NCBI GenBank assembly: GCA_001632435.1 | Contig: KV424092.1 | Coordinates: 1 to 57,992, forward strand | Direction of reading: 5' to 3' | From: Calocera cornea HHB12733 | Lineage: Eukaryota; Basidiomycota; Dacrymycetes; Dacrymycetales; Dacrymycetaceae | DNA length: 57,992 bases | Notes under the pieces: model-generated | Told to the model about the DNA's origin: nothing | The model's input: only the letters and a program-made list of their open reading frames with translations | The model's database searches: none | Shown: positions 21,920 through 34,500 of the stretch, piece by piece | How positions within the stretch are numbered: position 1 is the first letter of the stretch | Layout of the letters: the number at the start of each line of letters is the position of its first letter | Made by a program: the position numbers and the translations under genes

Positions 21920-23162
21920 TTACAGAACCTGGACGACGACCTTGCCGTTCGCGCGGCCGGACATTATGCGCGCGTACGCTTTGGGCAGGTCCTCGAATGC
22001 GAACACAGAGTCGACGGGCACCTTCAGCTTGCCCTCAGCGATTTGGTCCGCTAAACCCTGCAGCTTCGTCTTCTCACTCTTGAGGAGGAAGATCCTGTCA
22101 TGCTAGTCAGCGCCGCATCGGGAAGCCCAGTAAGGTCACGCACTTGATTGCCCTATGCGTCCCTCCGAGCAGCACCGGCCAATATATGCGCAACATCGTC
22201 CAAAGCACATGTGGGATCTGTGCCAGCCCATGAAAGTTCGGCCCGGTCGAGACGAAGATACCGTTCGGGGCGAGGTACTTCTTCGAGTGCACGAAAAGAT
22301 CTCCAGTAGCGTCCACGCAGTCGAAGAAGACGTTGTATGGCGGGGAGACCTCGGCTTCGAGCAGCTGCTCGTACAAGGGCTGCTTCGTGTAGTCGAATAC
22401 CTGCGTTCGCTATCAGTATGATTGACTCAGGATGTCTAGCACAGGAAGACGCACTTGATCTGCACCGTATCCCTTGCAGTACTCGATATTCCTCGTGCTG
22501 GCACTGCAGTCCACCCTCGCACCCGCGTTCTTCGCCAGCTGGATAGCGATTGTCCCGACGCTGCTGCTTCCCCCGTTGATGAAGACTCTTTGCCCCGCCT
22601 CCAGCTTGCCTATCTGGAAGAGCGCCTCATACGCGGTTTGGCCCGCGAGAGCGACTCCAGCGGCGGTCTTGAAGTCAATGTTCTTCGGCTTCAGTACGAG
22701 CGCTTCGGCGGGCACGATCGCGTACTCTTGCATTGAGCCCCACCCGGTCTTCATTGACAGATCTGTACAATACGGTCATGGAAATCAGCAAGAGCATACG
22801 GGTTGGAGCGTACCTGCTGGAACCATGCCGAACACCTCGTCTCCAACCTTGAACTCCGTCCCATTTCCATTGACGATCTCCCCAGACAAGTCGTGCTCGG
22901 CGATCACAGGCCGCTTGACCATGATATTCGGCATAGACATTAGCTTGTAGCCGCTGCAGGACGATCTCAATTCTCTGTCTCTGGAGTGACGGTGTTGTAC
23001 TTACACTGGATTGAGTGCTGCTGCGAGAACCTTGACGAGGACATGCCCCTGTGGAATGTCGTGCGGCACGGGAAGGTCATCCTTCAGCTTGAGAGCGTCC
23101 TTCGGCGCTCCTGAACGGACGACCTGCCAACCTTTCTGTGCTTGAGGTAGTGGCGAGTCCAT
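21920..23162 (-). CDS. zinc-independent MDR oxidoreductase (quinone reductase-like)
   Basis: Predicted exons (minus): 23162-23005, 22953-22814, 22762-22455, 22400-22144, 22094-21920; 345 aa. The N-terminal GroES-like domain (DLPVPHDIPQGHVLVKVLAA..LNPVGYK..; EHDLSGEIVNGNG..FKVGDEVFGM) and the Rossmann NAD(P)H domain (GQRVFINGGSSSVGTIAIQL) are complete, ending AYARIMSGRANGKVVVQVL. The catalytic and structural zinc cysteines of alcohol dehydrogenases are absent, so it belongs to the zinc-independent quinone-oxidoreductase-like branch of the medium-chain dehydrogenase superfamily. The substrate is unknown. All five junctions preserve frame with 49-54-nt introns. Confidence 0.88.
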
Positions 23163-23930
23163 GGTTGTGTGTAGTTTTCTGGCACCATGATCCGGCGCTC
23201 GATTATCCTCTTATAGCGCCCTCCGGCACGGTTCGACCCGCCATCGCCGTGGCGTGTTTTACCGGGGCGTGGGAGGGTCCTCGGGTGGGAAAGGTGCCGT
23301 GACGTAATGGCCGTCATTCATTGACGCGGGGCTAACGGCCGCGGCTGACGGGGCAAGTAGCCGGTTTTCTTCTGCGTTCCCTCGGGTTCCGGAACTTGGT
23401 CCCAACAATGGCTGTACAGTACCAGCGATTGTTGCTCTCGGACAAACGGCCACCACTCTGGCTCTGTCATCTCTCTCGTTCTTTTCACCTCATCATACCA
23501 GGAGTTTTGTTAGTCAGCTAAGGCGCCACTCGATTACCGACGCGAATTAAGCGCCGACCCCTAGTATACCGGTACAATCCAGACCGATGCTGGAGGCCCA
23601 AGGTCGAGTCTCGTCTGCATACATATCTTTGCCGAACACCGAGAATAGTCGACCAGCGAGAGCACCTTGTGGCAAGATCACTTCTCAGGGACTCACAGCG
23701 GACCATTAGAGGGCAATTGAGTTTGTGAACGTCAAGCGCCATCAAAGGCGCGTTGCCTCCAGGAATACGCCCTGACGGTGCCTGACAGCGCCTCATGCCC
23801 CTATCGATCTAGACGCCCATCGGTAACCTGCTTTGCTGAGCGTCTGAAGGGCAGATGCGGTCTTCAGCGACGTCCACCTCCCGAACGGCACTGATCTTGG
23901 CTTCACTCTGTCGCATTCGCATCGCTTCCT
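23163..23930. promoter_or_regulatory. divergent region between the oxidoreductase and NLR genes
   Basis: 768 bp between two divergent starts. A minus-strand frame at 23518-23796 has no recognisable domain and is not called. No clear promoter element is recognised. Confidence 0.5.
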
Positions 23931-26900
23931 ATGGCATCCAGCAACAATGTCGCCTCGGGGTCATCAGTGCGAGATACCCTCGACAAGGCGAAATGCCGAC
24001 TACAGCGCTTAAAGCGCGCCTTCAATCCTGCCCTTGATATGTTGGCCGATGGGGCCATCGTCATCTGTGACATCCGGAGCGAGCTGAACGCGAACAAGGC
24101 TGAGTGCGATGCGCTGTCATTACGAGTCGCTGAGATCACCGAGGACATTCTGAAGCGAGCATCATCCTCGACGGAAATGGCGCTTATATACGCGCCACTG
24201 ATCAAGCCATTGCAAGAGTGCGTTCATTGTGGCATATGAACTACGATTGATTTTGATTAGCGTCCCAGCTGCATCGTCGACATACAAAAATTCCTTGAGG
24301 ACGAGGCCAAGCCTGCGTTTGAACCTGGTCTTGCAAGGGTGACGGCGAGTGAGGCTATCAAAGTCAAGGTGTTGGCGAAGGATAAGCGCTTGACGGATGT
24401 GGTCAACACTCTCAATGTGAGCATAAGGGGTCATGCCCATGTATCATTTGTTGTTAATCTGTGGCTAGGTGACTGTGACTATGACGATGTTCACAAACTT
24501 CACTCTGGGTGCTTCAAATCCGGGGAGTGTCTTGGGCACGACTCCGCTATCCACAACATCACAACGAGCGTAAGTCGCTATTATCTCTACCTATTAAGCT
24601 TACCTCACTTATAAATGATCGTAGACGGGCTGCGCTGACTATCACGAGGTTGCCTCCCAAGCCTGCAATATTCCACGGCCGAGAAACTGCCGTCGAGCAG
24701 ATCGTGTCAAGCCTTGTGCAGACTAATCCGGCTCACATTGCTGTCCTGGGATTGGGAGGCATTGGGAAAACGAGCACGGTCTTGACTGCCCTTCACGACT
24801 CGAAAGTCATGGAGTGGTATGGCCCGAATCGTATCTTCCTCAAGTGTGAGAGTATCACTACTGCAGACGGAATTGTGTCTGCGCTGGCTGCCGCTGTCAA
24901 GCTTCCCCTCTCCCAAGAAGATGATGCAAGACCGCTGTTGATGCAGCACTTCGAAGACATCAAGACACCGGTAATTGCGACACTGGACAATCTTGAAACG
25001 GCGTGGGACACGGCGGACCAAGAGAACGTAGAGGAACTGCTCAATGAACTGTCCAACATCGGCAATCTTTCGTTGATAATCACTATGCGGGGACAGCAGC
25101 GACCACAAGGGGTCAATTGGTCCAAGCCCTTGCTTCCGCCTCTGGATACGGTCGACATCGCGACGTCGAAGGAAATATATATCAGTAACGGCGGCAGTCC
25201 CGGCGATGGATTAGACGATCTTCTACACGAACTCGACGGATGGCCCCTCGCTATCGTCTTGATGGCTTACCAAGGTCAAGCTCGAAAACCTGACCAGCTT
25301 CTGGCGGACTACCGAGAACAGCGCACGGCTCTTCTGAGGAGAGGTCGACCGGGGCATCTTACGAGTGTGGATGTCTCGATAAGCTTGTCTATGAACGGCC
25401 AGAGCGTTCAGGAAGCACCAGGAGCGCTCGAATTGCTTAGGCTACTGTGTTTATTGCCCGACGGTATCGAAACAAGCGCATTACCCGAGGCGTTTCCATT
25501 GATGTCCGGACTCCAGCACGCGGAACGAGTGCTTGAACAAGTTTCGTTGGTTACACGACCCATCGAGAACGAGATCAAGGTGTTGTCACCGATCAGAGTC
25601 TTTGTCCTCAGCATGGACCCACCCGACGGACCCCATCTGATTACGCTGCAAGACTTCTTGATCGAAGCAGTTATGAAGTCTGATCGATTATTCGGCTTCG
25701 CAGGGACCAGCGAGGAAGCCAGTGCACAAATAACGAAGCTTGTAATAAAACATTTCGGCAACATGATGTCGGTGTTCTCGAGTGGCCTTCACATGGCGAC
25801 GGTCCGGGAAGAGATTCTGGCTGGAATTCGATGTTTGAGCATGTTTTCGATTCTGATGCACTGCGGTGATACCTTCGATCTTCTGCGAATGGGGATCGAT
25901 GCGGGAAAGCGAAGACCAGCTTTTTACGACGTATCTGGGCGCCTTATTGTAATGCAAGCGCTCTATTCTTGTTTCCGTCGGCAGACGGTGAACCCCCTTG
26001 TCCTGCTGGAGGAAATAAAACAGGTCCCTCAGGACCCAGCCTTAGAAGCCCGAGTCATGCTAGTGGTTGCCTCGCGTTACGTGCAGCAGGTAGTCCTCGG
26101 TCCCCGCACCGGCAATCTGGTGACCCCAGAACATATCCAAAATACGCTCAAGGATGCACGAAACATCTTTGACGCACAAGGGGATGCCAGCTCTCTTGCG
26201 CTGTGCACGGAAATCGAAGGTACTCTCGCACTCGGAACCGGGAAGATCCAAGAAGCCATAACACTTGGGGCAGCAGCTATGGATGCCTTCGCCCAACAAG
26301 ACAACGAATTTGGAATGGCGCGGGCACTCCATATCCTCGGCACTGCAAGCATTGCGAGCGAGTCATGGGAGGCAGGTGAAGAGGCACTGCGAACCGTACT
26401 GCTGGTTTATAAGAAGTACGGTGCTCGACAAGGCGCAGCTACCATTCACAGAACGCTCGGCATCGCATATACAGCACAGAACAAATGGACAGACGCCTTG
26501 CAAGAGTATACCATCGCAGCCGAAGGATTTGAAAGCATAGGAGGCCTTGTTGAGGCGACGGCAAGCCGGCGCCAGACTGCCCAAATCCGTGGGATGATGG
26601 GCCGACTGCCAGACGCGTTGGAGATACTCTCTCGAGTTGTTGCGTCCTACGAGACTCTTGGTGACAAGCTCCAAACCGCCGGATGTTTGTTAGAGAGGGG
26701 GGCCTGGTTGGACATGTTGGGCAGATGCGAAGAAGCAGTGCAGGAGGACGAAATCGCGCTCCAAATTTTCGAGGACCTGGATCTAGAGCAAGGGATCGCC
26801 TTTTGCAAAGGCAGTATCGCCGGTGTTCTGACCAAGCACGCACTCAAGGATGTCGCAACTCTCGATATGGATGTTGTTGTATTCGCCGACCGATTTTTCC

Positions 26901-27337
26901 TCGAGTCTCTCGCCGTTTTCGAACAGGCCGAGGAATTGGATCCTACGCTAAGTATCTTAACAAACGCAAACCCGATAAACCTAGATCTCGCCGGGATCCG
27001 AGCAAGCCTGAAGCGCGATTCAGCTGTTCTGCGGATGGTTCATGGGTGCGAACGAGACAACACCCTCGGGTTAATAGAGGGCGCGCTGGCTATCTTCACT
27101 GATTTGCAAAACCATTTGGAGATTGCGGCATGCATATTTATCCGCGCCTGTCTCCTCAGGCGACGGGCCGAAGAGGGCTCGGATCTCGCACCTGAAGACG
27201 CGGCGGCGATGGAAGAGGCGTACGGGCTATTGAAGAAATTGCAACTGCCTCCAGGATCACACGCGTCACTTGAGGCGAGGCGGCTGTGGATGCTCACTTC
27301 AGCTGAGAACATATTATATCCTGAAGGTCGTACATAG
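23931..27337 (+). CDS. NB-TPR NLR (STAND NTPase), intact
   Basis: Predicted exons 23931-24217, 24269-24416, 24469-24569, 24625-27337; 1082 aa. Residues 1-~175 are a helical N-terminal domain (LDKAKCRLQRLKRAF..IKPLQDCIVDIQKFLEDEAK). The nucleotide-binding domain has Walker A GLGGIGKT (221-228), Walker B PVIATLDN (294-301), a sensor LIITMRG (329-335) and GWPLA (384-388). From about 560 to the end are alanine-rich helical repeats of TPR type (AMARALHILGTASIASESWEAGEEAL..; GAATIHRTLGIAYTAQNKWTDALQEY). Such NLR-like proteins sense ligands through their repeats and oligomerise through the NB domain; in fungi they act in non-self recognition and cell-death signalling. The ligand and the role of this protein are unknown. 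Exon 1 to 2 uses the second of two possible acceptors (CCCAG at 24268) to keep frame. Confidence 0.85.
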
Positions 27338-27637
27338 CCTTCATATAATTCTACATAGGACTGTTCTGGATAAGGGGTTAAATGGGACAATGACAATTGC
27401 CGAGCAGAAAAGAGTCTTCGTTGAGGCCGGTCGTAGCAATAAGAAGAGGTATGTAGACGAGTCACGTGTGGCCGAGTCAGGCCGATTGTGGTGGCGGATT
27501 TGGATCGCGACTGATTTCTTTCTTTGCCGAGCCTCTCCGGGAGCCGCCGTAATTTCGTCGACAGGTCCCTGACTCGCTCTCGACGCATCACCCCTCCTCT
27601 GTACTGTGCACTTGCTGGCTAGGAAGGATTAATCTGT

Positions 27638-29329
27638 ATGAGAGCAATGACACGGGACAGCAGCCGACCAGCAAAGGCGCAGCGACATCTCACGATCGTC
27701 ATCAAACTTGGTGCCTTATTCCTTCACGATGTAGAATCACCATTGACTTCCGTGATGGCAGGCACATCCTCCATCGTCTCCGAATCCACGCATCAGCCAC
27801 TACTCGCAATCCTCTCCTCGATCGTTGAAACCGTTGTAAAACTACGACAAGACGGTCACCGAGTGGTGCTCGTCAGTTCCGGTGCTATTGGTGTTGGGAT
27901 GCGGCGGATGGGTGTGAAGGATAGGGGCAAGACATTAGCGGGTGTGCAGGTGCGCCTGGGCACTTATGACACGTTTTGTACCACTCATCGTCCCTTAACA
28001 GGCGTTGGCAGCGATAGGACAAGGTCGACTAATAGCGCTCTGGGACCAGCTATTTACGCAGCTAGAGCAGCCGATCGCTCAAGTACTGCTAACGCGAGGA
28101 GAGGTGTCGGATGTGTGTCTCTCTTCCTCCCTCTCGTCCCGTTCTGACACCCCGCAGCGCACTCGCTACCTGAACGCGTGCAACACCCTCGCTGAACTCC
28201 TCTCCATGGGTGTCGTCCCGATCGTGAACGAGAACGACACCGTGTCCGTGTCCGAGATCAAGTTCGGGGACAACGACACCCTGTCCGCCATCACCGCAGC
28301 GATGATCCACGCCGACTACCTCTTCCTCATGACGGACGTGGACTGCCTGTACACCGCCAACCCGCGGAAGGACCCGGCGGCGCAGCCCGTCCCGGTCGTC
28401 TCCGACGTCGCCCTAATCCGGCAGAGCGGTGCGCCGGGTTTTTCTGTGGTGCATTCCCGAGCGTGCTGATGCGGGGTGGCAGTGAGCGTCAAGTCGAGCG
28501 GGTCGGCGCTCGGCACGGGCGGGATGGAGACCAAGCTGATCGCCGCTGAGCTTGCGTCGGGCGCGGGCGTGACGACGGTGATCACGAATTCGAAAACGCC
28601 GGCGAGCATCAGCAGTATCATCGCGTACAACCTCCTGCACCCGCCGGACGCGCCGGCGGGGGACGCGAGCCGGCCGCTGCACACCGTCTTCCTGCCCAAG
28701 CCGAACCCGCTCGCGGACAGGAAATGGTGGATCCTGCACGGGCTGCACAGCGCGGGGACGATCGTGGTGGACGAGGGTGCGCACCGCGCGCTCTCGCGGC
28801 GGGAGAGCGGGGGCCGGCTGCTGCCCGCGGGCGTGCTCGCCGTCCAGGGCACGTTTGCCCAGCAGCAGGCCGTCACCATCGTCGTGCGGCGCAGGGGCGG
28901 GGAGCATGCGGACCGCCTGCGGAGGAGCGCGAGCGAGCTCATGGCCGTGCCGACGCCGGGGGAGTACACGCCTGACCAGGTGCCGGGCACACCGTCGGGC
29001 ACGCCGGCGGCCAGCGCTATGGCCCTGCAGCATCGGATGGCCGCGCTGGGCACGGCGAGCGCCGTCAGCGCGGAGAGGGAGGGGGAGGACTTGGAGGCAG
29101 ACGGGGAGTGGGAGGAAGTCGAGGTGGGCAAGGGGCTGAGCAACTACAACTCGTGGGAGATCGACAAGGTCAAGGGGCTCAAGAGGTGCGTCCGTTGTTG
29201 CCAATAGTAGTATTCTGTCCCGACTTTGCTCATCTTTCGCTCCGATGTAGCTCGCAGATCGAGGGCGTGCTGGGGTACGCAGACTCGGAGCACGTCGCGG
29301 GGAACATCACCCTGCGTATCCTGGCGTAG
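27638..29329 (+). CDS. PRO1: glutamate 5-kinase with PUA domain
   Basis: Predicted exons 27638-27710, 27762-27949, 28002-28112, 28158-28428, 28483-29185, 29251-29329; 474 aa. Phosphorylates glutamate with ATP in the first step of proline synthesis. The amino-acid kinase domain shows [46 protein letters not shown] and [16 protein letters not shown], then [19 protein letters not shown] domain follows ([21 protein letters not shown], ending in ITLRILA). The 51-nt intron 27711-27761 is divisible by three and would otherwise be read through as an insertion in the KLG/TSS nucleotide loop; its removal restores the conserved motif. A Gly/Glu/Pro-rich insert of ~80 residues lies inside the PUA domain. 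Start at 27638 or the Met at 27647. Confidence 0.93.
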
Positions 29330-29533
29330 CCACCGATGGAGCTCAAGAAGGAGATTGCAACCAAGATCGTATTTCAGATACCACGCCTGTACTATCCCCA
29401 ATAATGAGCGCCCCGAGGGGCATTTTTGTCCCGGTCCACCCGGAGCGGCAGATCCCTTCCACCTTCCTCGCGCCTTTTGCGACTGGCCAGCGCTGGCAGC
29501 TGGCAGCGGATCCGTCGACACGGTTGAGAAGGA

Positions 29534-30736
29534 CTAGGCCTTCTTCGCCTCCTTGCCCTGCGCCCTCTCCGCCTCCCTAGCCCTGCCGAGGGCCTCCTCC
29601 CTGAGCAACCAAACATGGCCCATGACGGCGCCTGCGCCCAGGGCGAGGCCGAGGACGACGGCGGCGAGCCAGCGGAGGGGGTTGAGGAGGACGGGTGCGC
29701 CCCTTCCCGTCTGGCCGAGGGCGACGAGGCCCGCGAGGGTGGTGCTGGCCCCGACGAAGATGTAGTCCCACTTGAAGAAGTTTGTGAGGGTCGTGTGCAG
29801 GTGCTGGGGCACGGCGTGGGCGGCTGGCAGGGGCTGGGGGAGGTACACGCGCGCCAGGGCGGCCAGCGCGCTGGGCAGCGAGAGCGGCGCGGCGGAGGGG
29901 GAGAGGAGGGCCGTGCCGAGGACGTAGAGGTGGGCGAGGGAGGAGGCGGCGATGGCGAGGAGGTAGAGGGTGCGGATCAGCGGCAGGCTGTCCTTGTCCT
30001 TTGCGCTGGCGCTGGCGCTGGGGGGCGCGGCGCGGCGGAGGCGCGGGTAGAGGGCGATCGCCGTGCCGACGAAGAGGGGGAAGAACTGCCAGGCCGCGTA
30101 CACCCTGTGGTCCGTGCTCGCGAACATGGCCGCTGTGGGGAGGGCGAAGCCCGCGAGCAGGCCGAACGCGACCGCCTCGACTTTGCTGTGCGGGACGGCT
30201 GCGCGGGGCTGGGACCGGGACGGGGAGGGGGAGGGCGGGAGGAGGAGCAGGCAGGCGTAGTACAGCGGGGCGACTACGGCCATGCCTAGGTTCTGGTAGA
30301 GGAAGAGCCAGAGGAGCGGGATGCGCAGGGGGAGGGCGGTGCCCGGGCGGAGGGACTCGAGGTAGAGCGCGAGGAGCGGGGCGGGCAGGGAGCAGGCCAG
30401 GTCCAGCCCGATCGCGTAGCCCGAGGGCGCAGAGAGCAGGGTGTGCATGAAGAAGTTTGTGAGGGTGCAGACCTGGCGGGCGTTAGTGTAGGCAGCAGCG
30501 CAGGCAGGGAGGGCAGGGCGCACCTGGTGGTTCACCCCCTCCCAGGGGAAGAAGGCGAACTGCGCCGGCGTCTTCCCAGCCGGGCAGAAGGCGAAGATTG
30601 TGAGCGCGTGCGGGTCGGCGGCGAGCGGGGCTTGGGCGACGATGGGCAGCCACATCTGGGAGAAGGCGAGCGCGGTGAGGCCCAGGAGGGCGAGGAGGAG
30701 CGGGAGGGCGGTGAGGAGGGAGGGGATGGAGGGCAT
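29534..30736 (-). CDS. multi-pass membrane protein of unknown function
   Basis: Predicted exons (minus): 30736-30524 and 30472-29534; 383 aa. The 51-nt intron 30523-30473 is in frame, with a CTAAC branch site and GTGCGC..CAG ends. Very hydrophobic: an N-terminal signal-anchor-like segment (LLTALPLLLALLGLTALAF) and about six to eight further predicted membrane spans, for example PLLWLFLYQNLGMAVVAPL and RWLAAVVLGLALGAGAV. The C-terminus is hydrophilic and lysine-rich. I do not recognise the family. Strong GC bias in codon third positions supports it as a real gene. Its 5' end lies 200 bp from the left end of the large element, which may have replaced its distal promoter. Confidence 0.7.
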   Translation of the reverse strand: MPSIPSLLTALPLLLALLGLTALAFSQMWLPIVAQAPLAADPHALTIFAFCPAGKTPAQFAFFPWEGVNHQVRPALPACAAAYTNARQVCTLTNFFMHTLLSAPSGYAIGLDLACSLPAPLLALYLESLRPGTALPLRIPLLWLFLYQNLGMAVVAPLYYACLLLLPPSPSPSRSQPRAAVPHSKVEAVAFGLLAGFALPTAAMFASTDHRVYAAWQFFPLFVGTAIALYPRLRRAAPPSASASAKDKDSLPLIRTLYLLAIAASSLAHLYVLGTALLSPSAAPLSLPSALAALARVYLPQPLPAAHAVPQHLHTTLTNFFKWDYIFVGASTTLAGLVALGQTGRGAPVLLNPLRWLAAVVLGLALGAGAVMGHVWLLREEALGRAREAERAQGKEAKKA

Positions 30737-30935
30737 GGTGGGCGGTGGGCGGTGGGCGGTGGGCTGTGGGCTGGAGAGGGCAGGGACGAGAGGGGAAGGG
30801 CGGGAGGGGGCACGGCGAGCTCTGTCGAAGGGGCGAGCTATGTACAGAACTGGCACGCCCAGCAGACGCGCCCGAGTAACGCAGCGTAAATTGGACAAAA
30901 CCTATCTCTCGGATGCTATTTGACCCTGTACTAAC

Positions 30936-30956
30936 GTGTACTGCCCAATACCGACC
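30936..30956 (+). repeat. left terminal inverted repeat of the large element
   Basis: GTGTACTGCCCAATACC followed by GACC. Matches the inverse of 54591-54611 with few mismatches. Directly followed by the decamer array. Confidence 0.6.
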
Positions 30957-31050
30957 GGTACTGACCGGTACTGACCGTTCCTGTCCGTACCTGTCCGGAT
31001 TTGTCAGTTCCTGTCCATACTTGTCTGGACCCGTCCGGACCGGTCCGGAC
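30951..31050 (+). repeat. left subterminal decamer array
   Basis: Ten consecutive 10-bp units in strict register, of the form CTGTCCGTAC / CTGACCGGTA / CTGTCCATAC / CCGTCCGGAC. Units vary at 2-4 positions. The same decamer family appears inverted at 54471-54530. The register suits repeated protein binding on one face of the helix, such as transposase sites; that role is inferred. Confidence 0.8.
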
Positions 31051-31509
31051 TTCTTTTCTTCCATCTGGAAGCATCTTGATCATCGGTTGCTTCGTCCTGT
31101 ACCGTCCCGTACCTACTTGTACCGACAGAGACCGGTCAGTCGGAAACAAATTGCGCCGTGGTAAGACCCCGTACTGTACGGTACCCACGGTATTCCGTGT
31201 TTTTATTTCTCATTCCCCCTCCCCGCAACGCGGAGTTGCCCCATATCTTTCCCTGCTTGTCTTCCGTCCACTGACTGATTTCGGGGTCTGTATCTCCCCC
31301 CATCAAAATACTGTTTTTGCCATGACGCCCGTGCCTCCTTCTCGCCCAATTACCTGGGTGACCCAGCCCGGCCTCCTTCGTTGGCCTCTCTCCTTTCCCC
31401 GTCTGTCTTGACCTCTTCCCCTCCCGTCGCTCACTTCCAGTCTATTCGACCCTCGTCTCTCCGTCCCTCCTTCTCCCTTTTCAAAACCATCACCCCTCCT
31501 ACCATCTCT

Positions 31510-34500
31510 ATGTCTCTTCCAACTACAACCACTACTGTTCGACACTGTGCGTCTCCCTGCCGTGACCCGCCCGGGCCCTCACCCGCCAATCCGACAACCT
31601 GTCTCTGCACTTGCTATGTCCTCCCCCCCGAACATCCCGGCTTCGTCCTTGTTAATGGATGCTATCCCCCTATGGACCCTTCTCTTCTACTCCTTCCCTG
31701 CCTCACCTGTACTCACCCCCTTTTACGTCACCTGCCTCCCCTCCCCATCCCGATGCCTCCCACCGCGTCCCAGACTGTCCAACCCTCTCCGGACCCCGGC
31801 CTTGATCGCATTCTGTTTTCCAACGCCATACCCCAAGACCCTGCCCTCGCTCAAAACCTCCTTAGCATTCTGGCTCCTACTGGCGCTGCTCCCAACACGG
31901 CCCAGGCAGCCGTTCGGCGCATTATTGCCTCCCACAACGAAAATCTCGCCGTGCCGCCCAGTGCGACTCCTTCGTCTTCTCTCCCTCTTTCTCCAGCACT
32001 TCACTCCTCCCTGTCGCCTTCGGATGCTCGCAACTACACCCTTGCATCCCGCGCTCACAGTATGCATCGCCATACCGCCCGTACTGCCGAAGACACTCAC
32101 ATGCGGCAACATCCCATTCGGTCTCGTCGGACCATACCGCCGCCATCCGTGGTTTCATCCGAATTCCTCGCATTGTTGCGTGTTGCCCCCGCTTATGTCT
32201 CCCTCAATCAGTCTGTACGTCTCCCATTCTCTCAAAACTCGTCTCCGGGCGCTCATTTCACTTTGTTCAACGCAGTCTGAACCAGTGCTTCATAAACGCT
32301 ACGTTACGGCTTATATGCCCTTTCTTGAAGCGTAACCCCATTCTTCGTGTTTTCTCTATTACTTGCTCACTTTCCTCCAGTAGTAACGCTGAAGGCCTTT
32401 TACGCGTCCTCACTTTGCCAGACCACACCAAACTACCCCAACTTATCTCAACCCTCGTTTCCCTCTTTCCTCACCTGCACATTCCACCGCCTATATCCCC
32501 AGCTCAATCATCCACTAGCACATCGCTTTCCACTACGTCGCTTCCCTTGGTACCTCTGTTACCAGACTCGTCCCACATGGTACCCGCGAGCGATCTTCAA
32601 CAACTCACCGTGGGCCTGCTCCTCAAGTCCCTGTCCAAATATGCTCGCGGCAAGCGCAAGGCCAATGCTTTGCCCTTGGTCATTGAATTCGGTGCGCACA
32701 CTCTCCTGCATACTTCAACCTTCCACCTGGCTGATGAGCTCCCTTATCCAGCGCCTACCCATTCCACTCTCACTCGACGTGACTCCGCATGCCCTGCTGG
32801 AGGCGATTGGACGTTTATGGATCACTTCAAAACTGATAGCAGAACGTCCAGTTTTCCTGTCTCCAAGGTCAGACTCCCCTTTTCAGGTTCTCGCTCATCT
32901 AATAGTTTTCATTAGAGGCCCATCAACTTGGCTCAGCTTCGGCAACTCACTGCTACTACCCTCCGTAGTCCCACCCAGCCACCCCTCAGCCCTTCCGGAT
33001 CCCTGCCTTCATCTTCTTTCCTTCTTCCCACTCCCCCTGTCCCTTCCCCTCCCGCTCGCAGTTTCGTTCCCCCCAGCGTCTATCCGTCCCACCCGCCAAA
33101 CCACCCGTCACCTCCCGCCTCTCTCCCCCATCTTCCACCCTCGACCTCTCATGATCCCCCACCTCCTCTCCAAGACATTAGCCATGGCTGGCCCCATGCT
33201 CGCCCGTCTGAATCCATCGTTCCACCCAGCTTCGCGTCTTCCCTCGCTCCTCCTCCTTTGTTCTTGCCCCCAACCTCTATCCCCTTTTCACAACCCCCTC
33301 CCCTTTCACCCGTCCACAACCCTCCAGCCCCCTCCTCACCTGTTCCTCACTCTCCTCCTCCTCCCAATCTTCCCGTTGCCTCCTCCCTATCCCAACATTT
33401 ATCCGCTCCTCCGTACCCCCCAGGACTGCCTCCGGACGTTCTATTCCCCCCCCGACTCTCCAATCCACCCTCCCAGTCCCATGCTTCTCCCCCTCCACAC
33501 CCACCACCTGTGCAATATCCACCCCAATCATCTTCCTTTCCACCAATCAACCCCTCCACCCTGTCGCATACCTGGCCCAGCATTACTTCTTCGTTTCTTC
33601 CTCTCACTTCACCCGCCCTACAATCCCCACCTCCGCCGGCCCCCCGTCCTCCATCGACGCATTCTTCGGCGCTCCTCAATTCCGATATCATCTCGTCATG
33701 GAAGACCTGCGTCACCCTCACGAATCCCGCCCCCTCCCCCCTTCAGTTAGACTATTATCCATCGTGTGATAACCTCCAGGACGCCGCCGTTGCACTCCGG
33801 GACTATTTACGCGATGCGGTTAAACCTGTCCTCGGACTCTTACCTGACGTCCGCCGGTCTATTCCTGCCTTGATGTCGGACATTCACTTCCCAATTATGG
33901 CGTGAGTCATTTCCTTCTACCCTTTCCATCTGCTTGAGCTCTCCATCAGCGGACGTGGCATCGGTAACGGTGCAAATCTCGAAGTCTGCCAAGCCACACT
34001 GGAAAGCTTCGCCCCTCTCCTACTTCCTCTCTCCTTTGGAGACTATCAAACCCTCCGGATCCGGTCTTTCGGTGCTGGTGCCCCTCTCGAAGCTCGTCAC
34101 TTGTCAGCGGAGGCTAAAGTGGATTTTGCTTCTCTCGGGCTCCTGCTCGTTGTTTTCCTTAAGCTGTTTCAGTTTGGACCCGCTTCCTTCTCCCCACTCA
34201 CCGTTTTGGCCGCCATTGCTGGCCACGACGCAATCAACCTACGCGCTCTACGCTCGTTTGCGCCTGAAATCGCGCGGTTTGTCGAACAATTTCATCTCCT
34301 CGGCCCTCAAGGTTGTCTGAAGCCATTCTCGCACAGTATGGTCTGTCGTCTGTCCGTACTGCCCTCGAACGCTATACTAACATTATCACTGTATCACAAA
34401 GGAACCTGACCATCCAGAGCATTTCCTGGCTTCAGTCGCCTACGGTGCGGGCAACATAGAGGTCAGTACAGTGCTTTTCACTCCGAGACCTTCTTGCTCA

